From positions 310,001 through 374,000 of the forward strand of contig CBDDCY010000011.1 of NCBI GenBank assembly GCA_965226435.1: DNA of 64,000 nucleotides. The letters run 5' to 3'. The position numbers and the translations under genes were made by a program. The DNA comes from UBA6623 sp965226435. GTDB taxonomy: Bacteria > Acidobacteriota > Terriglobia > Bryobacterales > UBA6623. The notes beneath the pieces were generated by a model, which did not search any database, was not told the DNA's origin, and saw only the letters and a program-made list of their open reading frames with translations. Positions 43,397-54,263 of this stretch are shown one piece after another (position 1 is the stretch's first letter; each line of letters begins with the position of its first letter).

Positions 43397-46300
43397 TTGC
43401 TGCACTTGAAAAAACTGGAACTGGTCGGGTTTAAGTCCTTCTCCGAGCGCCAGGAGCTGCGGTTCACCGGCGACGGCGTGGCGGCGATCGTCGGTCCGAA
43501 CGGCTGCGGAAAATCCAACATCAGCGACGCGATCAGTTGGGTGTTGGGTGAGCAGTCGGCGAAGACGTTGCGCGGCGCTCGCATGCAGGAGCTTATTTTC
43601 AGCGGCGCGCGCGATCGCAAGCCGTCGGGGTTGGCGCAGGTCAGCCTGACGTTGTTTGACCCCGAGGGCGTCGAGCTGCCGAGTCGCTCGCCCACCTCAG
43701 CGGGGCACATCAAGATCAACGGGGCCACGAACGGCGCGGCGAACGGTGCCGCCAATGGGGCGAGCCATGGCGCGAACGGGGCAAGCCATGGCGAGAACGG
43801 CGCGGCCAACGGTACGGAACGTTCCCCAGCGGTGGAACTCCCGCATGAGATCGTCGTCACGCGTAAACTCTTCCGCTCCGGCGAAAGCCAGTATTTAATC
43901 AACGGCAAGGCTTGCCGGCTGCGCGACATCCAAGATATTTTCCTGGGAACCGGTCTGGGGCCGAATCACTACGCCATCATCGAGCAAGGGCGCATCGAGC
44001 AGATTCTGAGCTCGCGGCCGCTCGACCGGCGAAATTTCATCGAAGAAGCCGCCGGCATCACGAAATTCAAGACCCGCAAGAGGCTGGCCGAACTCAAGCT
44101 CGAAGGCGCCCGCCAAAACCTGAACCGCGTCAACGACATCTTCCAAGAGGTCACGCGGCAAGTGAACTCGCTGAAGCGGCAGGCGTCGAAAGCGCGGCGT
44201 TATGAAGAGTTGCGCGGCGAATTGAGCGAGAGGCTGTCGATGTTGATCGCCGGCCGTCATCACGCTCTCGACGCTCGGCTCGGTGCCGAAACCGAGCGCA
44301 AGCAGGCCGCCGAAAAAACTTGGCGAGAGCGCGGAGAGAAGCTCCAAGCTCGCGAGTCTGAACTGAGTTCGCTGCGGCAGCGTCGGGTGCAAAGCGAACA
44401 GGCGTTACACCTTCGCCGCGACGAGCTGACCCAACTTACACTCGAAATCGAACGTCTGCGGTCGCGCATCGAGCAGCAGGCGCGCACCGCCGAGGACAAC
44501 AAGGCCCGTAAGCGAGGGGCCGATCAAGAATTGGAGCGGCTCGACGAACGCATCGAGCAATTGCGGGCCGAGGTCGCAAGCGGCGAAAAGGCCGTTGCCG
44601 AGGCCGCCGAACGAGTCGAGCAAGTCCGCGGCCGGCTCCATGAAAAGACGACCCAGGTCGAGGCCGCCCGCAAGGCTGTCCACGAGAGCGAAGAGATCCG
44701 CGAGAAGAGTCGCGTCGAAGTCATCCGTCTGTTGGGCGAGGCGTCCCAGGGGCGCAATCGCTTGGCGCAAATCGATGAATTTCTTGCCGGCAATGAGCGG
44801 CAAATCGCCCGATTGGTGGACGAGGAGTCGTCCACGCGGCAAGAGGCGGCACGCCTCAACGAACGGCGCGGCGAGATCGCGCAACGGCTCGATACTCTCG
44901 AAGCCGAGATGAAGACGCTTGTGGCCCGGCGCTCCCAAATCGAGCAAACCCTCGGCGCGGCCGAACAGAAGAGTCGTGAGTTGCGGTCCGAAACCGAGCG
45001 GCTCCAGGAGGAGTTTTCACGGTTACGCGCCCGCCGGGAGTCGCTCGACGAAATTCTTTCCCATCACGCCTACACCACCGAGGCGATCAAGAATCTATTC
45101 GCCGCCATCGAGAGGCAGCCGGTCGAGGGCTTCGACCCGATCGGTATTTTGGCCGACTACGTCGAGGTCGACCCGGCTTTCGAAAAAGCGACCGAGGAGT
45201 TTCTTCGCGAAGAGTTGGAATACGTCGTCGTGCACAAGTGGGAAGAAGCCGGGGAAGGCATCGACGTGCTGCGCCGCGACGTGCAGGGCCATGCGACGTT
45301 TTTGGTGCATCCGGAATCACCCGTGCTTGCCGAGGAGCCGGCGCTGGGCCCCGAGACCGGCGTCAGCGGGCGCTTGGCCGACGCCATTCGCCTCACCAAC
45401 GGTTTGTCGGGGTCGGCTTCGACGCTGTTGCCGCGATTGCGCGGTTGTTATTTGGTCGAGGACGACCAGGTGGCGCGTCGCCTCGCCGTGCAGTATCCCG
45501 ACCTTCATTTTTTGATGCCCGACGGAAGTTGCTATCGCGGCTACACGCTGAGCGGCGGCAAGCAAGGGAGTGCCGGGCCGCTGGCGTTGAAGCGCGAGTT
45601 GCGGGAACTTGGGCCCAAGCTGGCTCGCATCGAGCAGCGAGTCGCCGAGACCACCGAAGCCGTCACGCGCCTCGACCAGACCATTGCGTCGAATACCGAA
45701 GAACTCAAGTCGGTTTCCGCGACTCTCGCCGCGGCGGAAAAGAACGCTCTCGCCGCCGACCATGAGATGCGCGGCATCAACGAGGAAGCCGCCCGCGCTG
45801 AAAAGCGGCTCTCGATCACCGCCGCGGAACTTGAGCGCCTGCGTTCCGGCAACCAAAAATCAGCTGCGCAAAGTGAGCAGCAGCGGCAAACGATCGACCA
45901 ACTTGAATCGCGCCGTCAGCAAACCGAAAAGACGCTCGACGAGCTTTCCGGAAAAATCGAAAGCGGCCGCGCTGAAGTGGCTGGCCTGGCCGAGGAGCAG
46001 GTGCGTTGTCGCACCGAGTTGGCCGGGCTCGACGAGCGCCGCCGGTCAGCCGGCGAAGCGCTCGAGCGGCTGCGCCAAACGGTTGAGGAACACACCCGCC
46101 GTCATGGGGAGACCGCCAAGCAAGCCGAGCGTTGGCGGGCCGAGGCGGATCAACTGCTGGCCGACAACGTCGAGCTGGGCGGGCGCGTCGACTCCCACGC
46201 GCGAAAGAATCAAACGTTGACCGAGGAAGTCGCGAGTCTCCGCGAGCAGATCGAGAAATCGGGTCAACGGATCGCCGAAGCGGAACCCGCCGTCGAGGAG

Positions 46301-47176
46301 GCGCGAGACCAATTAGATCAGGCCCGCGAGAGCCGCTCGGCGGTCGAGATGAAGTTGGTCGAGATCCGCTCCGATCTCAAGCATCTCGAGGAAACCTGCC
46401 TTCGCGAAATGGGCCGTCCGTTGGCCGCAGTGCTGCCCGAGCAGACCGAGGAGCCGACCGCCGAACAGCTTGCCGCGGCTGAAAGGGAGTACCAGCAGCT
46501 CAGAGACAAGCTGGAGAGCCTGGGCGCGGTCAACGTGTTGGCGCTGGAGGAATACACCGAGGCCAAGGAGAGACTCGATTTCCTCGATACGCAGCAAAAG
46601 GATCTGCTTGACTCCATCGCCGCCACCGAGCAGACGATCGCGGAAATCGATTCCGTGTCGAGCTCGAAATTCCAAGAGACCTTCGAGGCCATCAATCGGA
46701 ACTTCCGCGAAGTCTTCCAGACGTTGTTCGGAGGCGGTGTGGCCGAGATGCGGCTCACCGACGAAGAAAACGTGGGCGAGTCCGGCGTCGACATCATCGC
46801 GTCTCCGCCGGGCAAACGCCTGCAAAATGTCGCCTTGCTGTCGGGCGGTGAAAAGTCGCTCACGGCGATGGCCCTGTTGATGGCGACCTTCCGCCACCGA
46901 CCGAGCCCGTTTTGCGTGCTCGACGAGGTGGACGCCCCGCTCGACGAAGCGAACCTCACTCGCTTCTCCCGGCTGGTGCGCAAGATGAGCGAACGCACGC
47001 AGTTCATCTTGATTACCCATAGCCGCACCACCATGGAGACCGCCCACACTCTCTACGGCGTCACCATGCAGCAGCCCGGCGTTTCTCAATTGGTTTCGGT
47101 CCGCATGGCCGAACACCGGAACGACGCCGCCCGGGTCGAGCATGCTTCGGCCTCTAGCCCAGACCGACCCGTTTAG
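43397..47176 (+). CDS. smc: Chromosome segregation protein SMC with Asn-Gly-rich insert
   Basis: A 1259-residue SMC ATPase that compacts and separates chromosomes with ScpAB. I chose TTG 43397 because the next residues, LHLKKLELVGFKSF, are the canonical N-terminus; the upstream open frame looks non-coding. Walker A is GPNGCGKS (33-40), signature LSGGEKSLTAMALLM, Walker B FCVLDEVDAPLDEAN. Two long coiled coils flank a hinge near residues 540-680. Unusually, residues about 108-139 are a low-complexity run built of NGAA, NGASHG and NGE units inserted in the N-terminal head lobe. Confidence 0.95.
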   Translation: MLHLKKLELVGFKSFSERQELRFTGDGVAAIVGPNGCGKSNISDAISWVLGEQSAKTLRGARMQELIFSGARDRKPSGLAQVSLTLFDPEGVELPSRSPTSAGHIKINGATNGAANGAANGASHGANGASHGENGAANGTERSPAVELPHEIVVTRKLFRSGESQYLINGKACRLRDIQDIFLGTGLGPNHYAIIEQGRIEQILSSRPLDRRNFIEEAAGITKFKTRKRLAELKLEGARQNLNRVNDIFQEVTRQVNSLKRQASKARRYEELRGELSERLSMLIAGRHHALDARLGAETERKQAAEKTWRERGEKLQARESELSSLRQRRVQSEQALHLRRDELTQLTLEIERLRSRIEQQARTAEDNKARKRGADQELERLDERIEQLRAEVASGEKAVAEAAERVEQVRGRLHEKTTQVEAARKAVHESEEIREKSRVEVIRLLGEASQGRNRLAQIDEFLAGNERQIARLVDEESSTRQEAARLNERRGEIAQRLDTLEAEMKTLVARRSQIEQTLGAAEQKSRELRSETERLQEEFSRLRARRESLDEILSHHAYTTEAIKNLFAAIERQPVEGFDPIGILADYVEVDPAFEKATEEFLREELEYVVVHKWEEAGEGIDVLRRDVQGHATFLVHPESPVLAEEPALGPETGVSGRLADAIRLTNGLSGSASTLLPRLRGCYLVEDDQVARRLAVQYPDLHFLMPDGSCYRGYTLSGGKQGSAGPLALKRELRELGPKLARIEQRVAETTEAVTRLDQTIASNTEELKSVSATLAAAEKNALAADHEMRGINEEAARAEKRLSITAAELERLRSGNQKSAAQSEQQRQTIDQLESRRQQTEKTLDELSGKIESGRAEVAGLAEEQVRCRTELAGLDERRRSAGEALERLRQTVEEHTRRHGETAKQAERWRAEADQLLADNVELGGRVDSHARKNQTLTEEVASLREQIEKSGQRIAEAEPAVEEARDQLDQARESRSAVEMKLVEIRSDLKHLEETCLREMGRPLAAVLPEQTEEPTAEQLAAAEREYQQLRDKLESLGAVNVLALEEYTEAKERLDFLDTQQKDLLDSIAATEQTIAEIDSVSSSKFQETFEAINRNFREVFQTLFGGGVAEMRLTDEENVGESGVDIIASPPGKRLQNVALLSGGEKSLTAMALLMATFRHRPSPFCVLDEVDAPLDEANLTRFSRLVRKMSERTQFILITHSRTTMETAHTLYGVTMQQPGVSQLVSVRMAEHRNDAARVEHASASSPDRPV
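43718..43813 (+). repeat. Low-complexity in-frame repeat in smc
   Basis: About 96 nt encoding repeats of Asn-Gly-Ala-Ala and Ala-Ser-His-Gly-type units. Degenerate DNA copies such as GGCGCGGCGAACGG and GGGGCAAGCCATGGCG suggest origin by tandem duplication. The insertion preserves the reading frame. Confidence 0.8.
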
Positions 47177-47231
47177 TAGCTCGCGCGCTCATTGTCACTG
47201 GGTTTCGGGGGCCTCGGCTATTATGAGGCCT

Positions 47232-48740
<1,509 letters not shown>

Positions 48741-49008
48741 ACTATCACACTCCAAACCGAGCCGCGCGCGTCAGCAAGCGGGATGCGATGAGGTCGCCCG
48801 GAGGCGTTGAAAGGGGTGATCCTAAAAGGACCGCCCCAGAAGCACCCGATGCGCACCTCGCCGCTGAACTCTCTCTGATAGCGCTCGAAAGTGCGTGCGG
48901 TCACGGCGCGCGGTCACGGTCCGAGCCGGAAAGGGTGTCCGCTGCGCCGCCGGCATGGCGCCGCCACAACGTTCCTTCGGGTTGAACGGCCTCGTCGCAT
49001 ACCGCTTG
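48741..49008. repeat. Intergenic region bounded by a 40-nt inverted repeat
   Basis: 48754-48793 and 48990-49029 are inverted copies that agree at 37 of 40 positions; the core is AACCGAGCCGCGCGCG. They enclose about 196 nt with no supported gene. The right copy extends into the 3' end of the GNAT gene and supplies its last codons and stop. Such sequence is typical of dispersed repeats in Acidobacteriota and Planctomycetes genomes. Confidence 0.75.
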
Positions 49009-49806
49009 CTAACGCGCGCGGCTCGGTTTTGCGGGACTGCCCAACTCATAAGCCCCGGTATTTTCCGCGAGCCGATACCCCACCACCGTCAGCCCCTCGG
49101 CGAAGGACTGTTGGAACTGCTCTCTGACCCGCGTTTGAATTTCGCGCGCCGCCTCGCTGTCGTTGACTCGCAGGTCGGCGATCTGTTGCGGGATCTCGAT
49201 CGTTCGGACAACTTCATCTCGGTTCCGCGTAGCTTTCTCAATCACGGCCCCGACCCTCTCGCTCCCGACGTGCCATTCCGCGACCAATCGATCGGTCGGC
49301 AACCCGCCGTGCAAGCGGCTCGACGTGATGCCGTACTGATTCGGCAGGAAACGCCGAACAATGATCCCCAGCCGCTCGATGTTGAAATACGCGTTCCGGA
49401 TTTCCAGGGGATCAAACGTCCACTCGACTACCTCGACGCCCGCCCGCAATGCTTCCTCTCGTTGCGCGAGCTTGATGCGCCGGCCGATGCCGCGATCTTG
49501 CCACTCGGGCAAAACTCCCGTCATGTGACTGTGCCAGAACGTCGACGGCCCCTCGTCATGGTCGCCCTCGGCGCGGCCCGGGAAGGTGACGCTGAAACCA
49601 ATCAATTGCCCGTCTGAAAACGCCCCCAGCGCCAGGCCCCCGATTTCGACGGCAACAATCATCAACCTCGGCGGGACGCAGTCACTCTCGCAAAAGCCCC
49701 AGGTGCGCCGCTGGACTTCGAGCGTCTCGCGGTACTCGGCGTGATCCCTCAGGGAGCGGATTTCGACGTCGTCTACGCGCTTGGCGGACTCTTCGCTTCT
49801 TGCCAT
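49009..49806 (-). CDS. GNAT-family acetyltransferase (COG3375-like)
   Basis: A 265-residue predicted N-acetyltransferase. The GNAT core shows LMIVAVEIGGLALGAFSDGQLIGFSVTFPG and the acetyl-CoA loop ENRGIGRRIK-like sequence EWQDRGIGRRIKLAQREEAL. WTFDPLEIRNAYFNIERLG and a long C-terminal extension match the COG3375 group of unknown substrate. The last few residues (PAKPSRAR) are encoded by a dispersed repeat, so the natural C-terminus may have been altered. The start overlaps the end of mazG by 34 nt, so the two are co-transcribed. Confidence 0.85.
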   Translation of the reverse strand: MARSEESAKRVDDVEIRSLRDHAEYRETLEVQRRTWGFCESDCVPPRLMIVAVEIGGLALGAFSDGQLIGFSVTFPGRAEGDHDEGPSTFWHSHMTGVLPEWQDRGIGRRIKLAQREEALRAGVEVVEWTFDPLEIRNAYFNIERLGIIVRRFLPNQYGITSSRLHGGLPTDRLVAEWHVGSERVGAVIEKATRNRDEVVRTIEIPQQIADLRVNDSEAAREIQTRVREQFQQSFAEGLTVVGYRLAENTGAYELGSPAKPSRAR

Positions 49807-50597
49807 AGTTCCTCTAATTCGTCGGTGCTTGACTCTTCGAACGACTTGCCTTGCTCGGCGAGGCGTCGCTCAATGTAGCCGAAACGCTCTCGAAACTTCT
49901 TGTTGGCCCCGCGCAGCGCCAACTCGGGGTCGACCTTGACATGGCGCGCAATGTTGACCGCCATAAAAAGAAGATCGCCCAGCTCCTCTTCGAGACGTTC
50001 ACCGCGCCCCTCCTCGGGCGACTCGCGCGCCTGCTCTAACTCCCGGACCTCTTCGGCGAGCTTGGCCGGCAGATCGTCGAAGTCGTCCCAATCAAAACCG
50101 ACTTTCGACGCGGCCTTGCCGACTTGCGTTGCCTCGAGCAGCGCCGGCTGGTTGCGCCGCACTTGGTCCAGCCGGGGCTCTGGCTCACTCTCGTTCGATG
50201 GCCCGGCGTCGCTGTGTTTGGCCGCCTTCTCGTCCGCTTTGATCTCCTCCCAACGCTTGAGAACGTCGCCGGAGGTCGCCGCCGACTCATCGGCGAAAAC
50301 ATGCGGATGTCGGCGCACCAATTTCTCATTAATCGCCGAAAGCACGTCGTCGATCGTGAAGTTTCCGGCTTCGGCCGCGATTTGGGCTTGGAAGACGATT
50401 TGGAGCTGCAAATCGCCGAGTTCTTCGGCCAAGTGCGGCCAGTCCTCGCGCTCCATCGCGTCGAGGACTTCGTAGGCCTCTTCGACCAGGTATCGCCGCA
50501 AGGTCTGAATCGTCTGCTCACGGTCCCACGGACAACCATCGGGGCCGCGCAGCCGCGCCATGATGTCGACTAAGCGTTGGAAATTCTCCGCGGGCAT
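49773..50597 (-). CDS. mazG: Nucleoside triphosphate pyrophosphohydrolase MazG
   Basis: A 274-residue protein from ATG 50597 (ATG 50624 would add nine residues; neither has a clear ribosome site). It hydrolyses non-canonical or excess NTPs to NMP and PPi. Two MazG domains are present: the first with LRGPDGCPWDREQT and EEAYEVLDAMEREDWPHLAEELGDLQLQIVF, the second with GFDWDD, EEVRELEQA and LEEELGDLLFMAVNIARH. The E-x-x-E-x12-E-x-x-D metal motif is complete in both. A hydrophilic linker separates the domains. Confidence 0.94.
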   Translation of the reverse strand: MPAENFQRLVDIMARLRGPDGCPWDREQTIQTLRRYLVEEAYEVLDAMEREDWPHLAEELGDLQLQIVFQAQIAAEAGNFTIDDVLSAINEKLVRRHPHVFADESAATSGDVLKRWEEIKADEKAAKHSDAGPSNESEPEPRLDQVRRNQPALLEATQVGKAASKVGFDWDDFDDLPAKLAEEVRELEQARESPEEGRGERLEEELGDLLFMAVNIARHVKVDPELALRGANKKFRERFGYIERRLAEQGKSFEESSTDELEELWQEAKSPPSA

Positions 50598-50653
50598 GTG
50601 TCGTCGTTGCCGAACCGGAACCATTCAGCATAGCGCCGCGACGAAACGCCGGG

Positions 50654-51786
50654 CTATCCAAAGGCGGGACCCCGCCGCGCAACCCCCGTCGGCTCCCTCT
50701 CTTCGCGCGCCGATCGAAGTGCATCGTAGACCACGGAGCACAAGTAGACCACGAGCGCGATTTGCAGGCAGTAGGAATAGGGGCGCGGCGCGGTCGAAAG
50801 TAAAGCCAAGGGCGGGGTCAAAACCGCCAAGGTCAGCCATTTTAGCCAACGCCGCTTCGTGCCCGTGAGAACATTCAGAAACAGCGGCAGCAGAATGATG
50901 CAGTCGGTCAGAAAGGAGTGGTAACAGATCAGAAGGCTGCCCAACAATACAATGCCCACCCCGAGTCGAAACGAAACGTGTGGCAGAGCGAGTCCGCACA
51001 ATACGACGACTCCGATCGAGGCGACCACCAGCAGGCACTTATCGTAGGGCAAACCGATCAGCAGGCCGTTGAGATTCGGCATATTCGTGATCGCCGGGTG
51101 AAGACTGTCGCCGGCAATCAATTCCACGAACTGGAACGGCCATTGCGGTCCCGCCGCGACCGTGCTCAAAACAAGAATCGCGGTCGCGCCCACCCCCAGA
51201 CCCACGGCGACCGCGCGTCTGCGGTGGAGCAGGAGCAACAAGGGCAGCAACACCAGCAAGTGAGGTTTGATGGCGCAAAGACTGAACGCGACGCCCGCGG
51301 CAAAATCCTTGCCCTTCCGCTCCCAGTGCAGAGCCAGTGTCACGAAGAAGAGAACCACAATCGAGTCTTGGCCGCCGGCGAACGCGGCGAACAGCGGCAC
51401 GTAGAACGCTGAAAAAGCGAGCGTGTCGAACCGAGACGGCTGTGTGGTTAGGGCAAGGAAGCCGGCGAAAGCCGCCATCCGATACAGAAACCAAATAAGC
51501 GCGGCTTGCCCGTAGCCGAGCGAGCCGAGGGGCTGCAACAACGCGGCATAGTACGGCAGCCGAGAATAGACGAGAGATTCGTTGATGCTGCCGAAGCGGT
51601 CGGTCATGAATGCGTAATAGGCGTCGGGATTATAGAGGTCGGGGCCGCCAACTAATGTCGTTGCAACGTAGATCGGGAGAAAATCGGTTCCCCACGCACG
51701 ATCAAGGGGACCGTCGGCAGAAAGAGCATGGCCATGAAGAGCAGCCCCACGATCACGACAACAGCTCGGGCGATGTGGTCAACCAT
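50654..51786 (-). pseudogene. Frameshifted GT87-like (DUF2029) membrane glycosyltransferase
   Basis: A polytopic membrane protein with about nine hydrophobic helices, resembling polyprenyl-phosphate-mannose-dependent GT87 enzymes. The intact part starts only at 51607 (MTDRFGS), but the same frame upstream reads RAWGTDFLPIYVATTLVGGP and LYNPDAYYAF, a family-typical loop. An upstream TM helix (VVVIVGLLFMAMLFLPTV) with ATG at 51786 lies in another frame. The shift maps to the C-run near 51704-51711 (minus strand CCCC, one base short). It is either a true frameshift or a homopolymer sequencing error. It ends about 30 nt from mazG. Confidence 0.65.
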
Positions 51787-52007
51787 GATGAGCAAAAAGG
51801 TAGCGGGCGGCGGCCCATCAAAGGGCCGGCGACAACCATTCCAACAAAGCGGCCGAGATGCTCAATGACAACTCCGGCGGCGGATCGACGTTGCGCTCCC
51901 GGCCGGCAAGAAAGCAGCGAAGCACGTCGAGCCGCGGATTTCCAGTTTATCAATCCCGTGTCGGAACACCCGGCTAAGACTCAGCGAGTACCAATCCTTG
52001 CGGGCGG

Positions 52008-52317
52008 CACCATCGGAACCCCGCCGGCACTCTGGCCGTGAACCTGGTGGGATGCTTCTTGCTGGGAGCCATGCTGGAACTGACTCGACAGACGGGCTGG
52101 ATCTCCCCCAATGCTAGGACCATTGCCGGCATCGGATTTCTGGGAGCCTTCACCACCTTCTCGACCTTCGGCGTGGAGACATCCCGGGCCATCGAGTTGG
52201 AAGAGTGGCGCCTCGCCGGCCTGAACGTCTTTCCGAACGTAGTCGGCGGCCTGCTGTTTGTGGCCGCTGGGAGCGACCCTGGCACGTGGCGTTCTCCATA
52301 TGCGAGGTGGCCTCTGA
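52008..52317 (+). pseudogene. crcB (fluoride exporter) remnant
   Basis: The reading frame opens abruptly at GTLAVNLVGCFLLGAMLEL, the middle of a CrcB/Fluc channel, and continues through GFLGAFTTFSTFGVETSRAIELEEWRLAGLN. The N-terminal third is missing. At about 52262-52266 the frame shifts by one base; the expected end LGATLARGVLHMRGGL and a TGA at 52315-52317 are in the next frame. It is thus both truncated and frameshifted. Confidence 0.7.
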
Positions 52318-52322
52318 AAGAA

Positions 52323-52586
52323 ATGGAAGGCGAACAGGTACTGATGCGCATCTTCATCGGGGAGCGGGATCAATGGTATCACCGCGGCCTGGCCGACGCG
52401 CTGGTCGAGCTGTTCAAGAAAGAGGGCTTCGCCGCGACCACGGTATTGCGCGGGATGCAGGGCTTCCGAGCCCACTCGGTGATCCACCGGGATTCGGTCC
52501 TGCGTCTGTCGGAAGAATGTGCACGTGATCCGCTATCAACCCCACGCCGGTTCATGACCCGCGCGAGTGCGGCGAGCTATCGCTAA
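52323..52586 (+). pseudogene. DUF190 protein, truncated
   Basis: ATG 52323 starts EGEQVLMRIFIGERDQWYHRG and continues to MQGFRAHSVIHRDSVLRLSE, the conserved first two thirds of DUF190 proteins, which commonly sit beside crcB. After LRLSE the sequence departs from the family and runs on as CARDPLSTPRRFMTR and a stop. The usual C-terminal strand and helix are missing. It follows the crcB remnant by 5 nt, a former operon. Confidence 0.65.
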
Positions 52587-52744
52587 CGAAGCGGTGGCGG
52601 AGCCTATCGTGCGCTTTGCCTGTCACGCCGTGAGAAAGGCGGCCTGCCCGCTGCTTGACTTCCCTCCGGGCCCCCTGCCAAATTGGGAATTGTTGTCGAG
52701 AACCGCCGATCCCCCCACGTGCCGTTGCTCGAAGAGGAGTGTCC

Positions 52745-54199
52745 GTGTATTACCGTAACCGCCGAGTCAGCCGCGACCTGACTGCAGTTGTCGCTTTGCT
52801 CGCCCTGTTGGTGGGCTGCTCGAGCGCCCCCGACGAGGACGATGCCGCCCTAAAATACCAACCCGATTGGGCGTCGATTCAAGCCCACGAGGCGCCCGAA
52901 TGGTTCCACGACGCCAAGTTCGGCATCTTCGTTCACTGGGGCCTCTACTCCGTCCCCGCCTACGCCGAACCGACGGGCAAACTGCATGAAGTGCCGTGGG
53001 ACACCTGGTTCAAGCACAATGCCTATGCCGAATGGTATTTGAATACGCTTCGGATCGACGGTTCGCCGACACGGGAGTATCACGAAAAGACCTACGGTGC
53101 CGATTTCGGCTACATGGACTTCGTCCCGAAATTCAACGAGGAAATCGCCAAATGGAGTCCCGGCGACATGGCGCAACTTTTCAAGGATGTCGGCACCCGA
53201 TACGTCGTGCTGACGACGAAGCATCACGACGGCTTCCTGCTGTGGCCGAGTGAAGTGAAAAACCCGAACCTGCCTGAAGACCGCCAACACGCCTCGCGCG
53301 ATATCGCCGGCGACTTGGCCGAATCGGTCCGGGCGCGCGGCATGAAGATGGGTTACTACTACTCGGGCGGCCTCGATTGGAGCTTCAACCCGAAGCCCGT
53401 CGTCGCTCGCGATGACGTCAAAGGAACGATCATTCACGATCCCGAGTACGCCAAGTACGCCGACGCGCATTGGCGCGAATTGATCGAGCGCTACAAGCCG
53501 TCGATTCTTTGGAACGACATCGGCTATCCGGAAACCGGCGACGTAGCGAACATCTTCGCCGACTACTACAACAACTTCCCCGACGGCGTCGTCAACAATC
53601 GTTGGGAGATCGGCAAGAAGGACTCCGAACCGCGACATCACGATTTCGAAACTCCCGAATACAAGACGATGGACGACATCTATCCGGAAAAGTGGGAGAC
53701 CTGCCGCGGCATGGGATACTCCTTCGGCTACAACCATGTCGAGGGACCGGAGCAGACGATCAAGGAAGACGAGTTGATCCACCTGCTCATCGACGTCACG
53801 GCGAAGAACGGTAACTTGCTGCTCAATGTGGGACCGAAGGCCGACGGCTCGATTCCGGAAATCCAAGCACAGCGTCTTCGCGCCCTTGGCACTTGGCTCG
53901 ACACCAATGGCGAAGCGATCTTTGGAACCAGGCCCTGGGATCGGGCAAGCGGCAAGACCGGCGCCGGCATCGATGTGCGCTTCACGCGGAAAGGCGACGC
54001 GCTCTATGCGATTCTGCTTTCACGGCCCCAAGGCGGCGAAGTGACCATCGAAGGCATCACGCCACCGGAAGATGCTTTGGTCAGCATGTTCGGTTCCGGC
54101 TACCGCGAGTGGACCGCCGCGGAAGGCAAGCTGACAATCACACTGCCCGAGGTGTATCCCGAGGCACACGCCTACACGTTTAAGATTTCGAAGCTGTAG
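52745..54199 (+). CDS. Alpha-L-fucosidase (GH29), lipoprotein
   Basis: A 484-residue GH29 enzyme that removes alpha-linked L-fucose with retention. The start is GTG 52745, five bases after AGAGGAG; a GTG two codons upstream is possible. A lipoprotein signal ends at LLVGC (Cys25). The barrel shows GIFVHWGLYSVPAYAE, TTKHHDGFLLW and GYYYSGGLDW, and the nucleophile Asp258 lies in ILWNDIGYP. C-terminal beta-sandwich segments complete a normal-length protein. The likely role is degrading fucosylated glycans at the cell surface. Confidence 0.92.
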   Translation: MYYRNRRVSRDLTAVVALLALLVGCSSAPDEDDAALKYQPDWASIQAHEAPEWFHDAKFGIFVHWGLYSVPAYAEPTGKLHEVPWDTWFKHNAYAEWYLNTLRIDGSPTREYHEKTYGADFGYMDFVPKFNEEIAKWSPGDMAQLFKDVGTRYVVLTTKHHDGFLLWPSEVKNPNLPEDRQHASRDIAGDLAESVRARGMKMGYYYSGGLDWSFNPKPVVARDDVKGTIIHDPEYAKYADAHWRELIERYKPSILWNDIGYPETGDVANIFADYYNNFPDGVVNNRWEIGKKDSEPRHHDFETPEYKTMDDIYPEKWETCRGMGYSFGYNHVEGPEQTIKEDELIHLLIDVTAKNGNLLLNVGPKADGSIPEIQAQRLRALGTWLDTNGEAIFGTRPWDRASGKTGAGIDVRFTRKGDALYAILLSRPQGGEVTIEGITPPEDALVSMFGSGYREWTAAEGKLTITLPEVYPEAHAYTFKISKL

Positions 54200-54263
54200 C
54201 CGGTCGCCGCCTACGCGTCGTCGGCTGAGTTCCGTCTCCGAGCCACTCCACTAAAATAACCTC

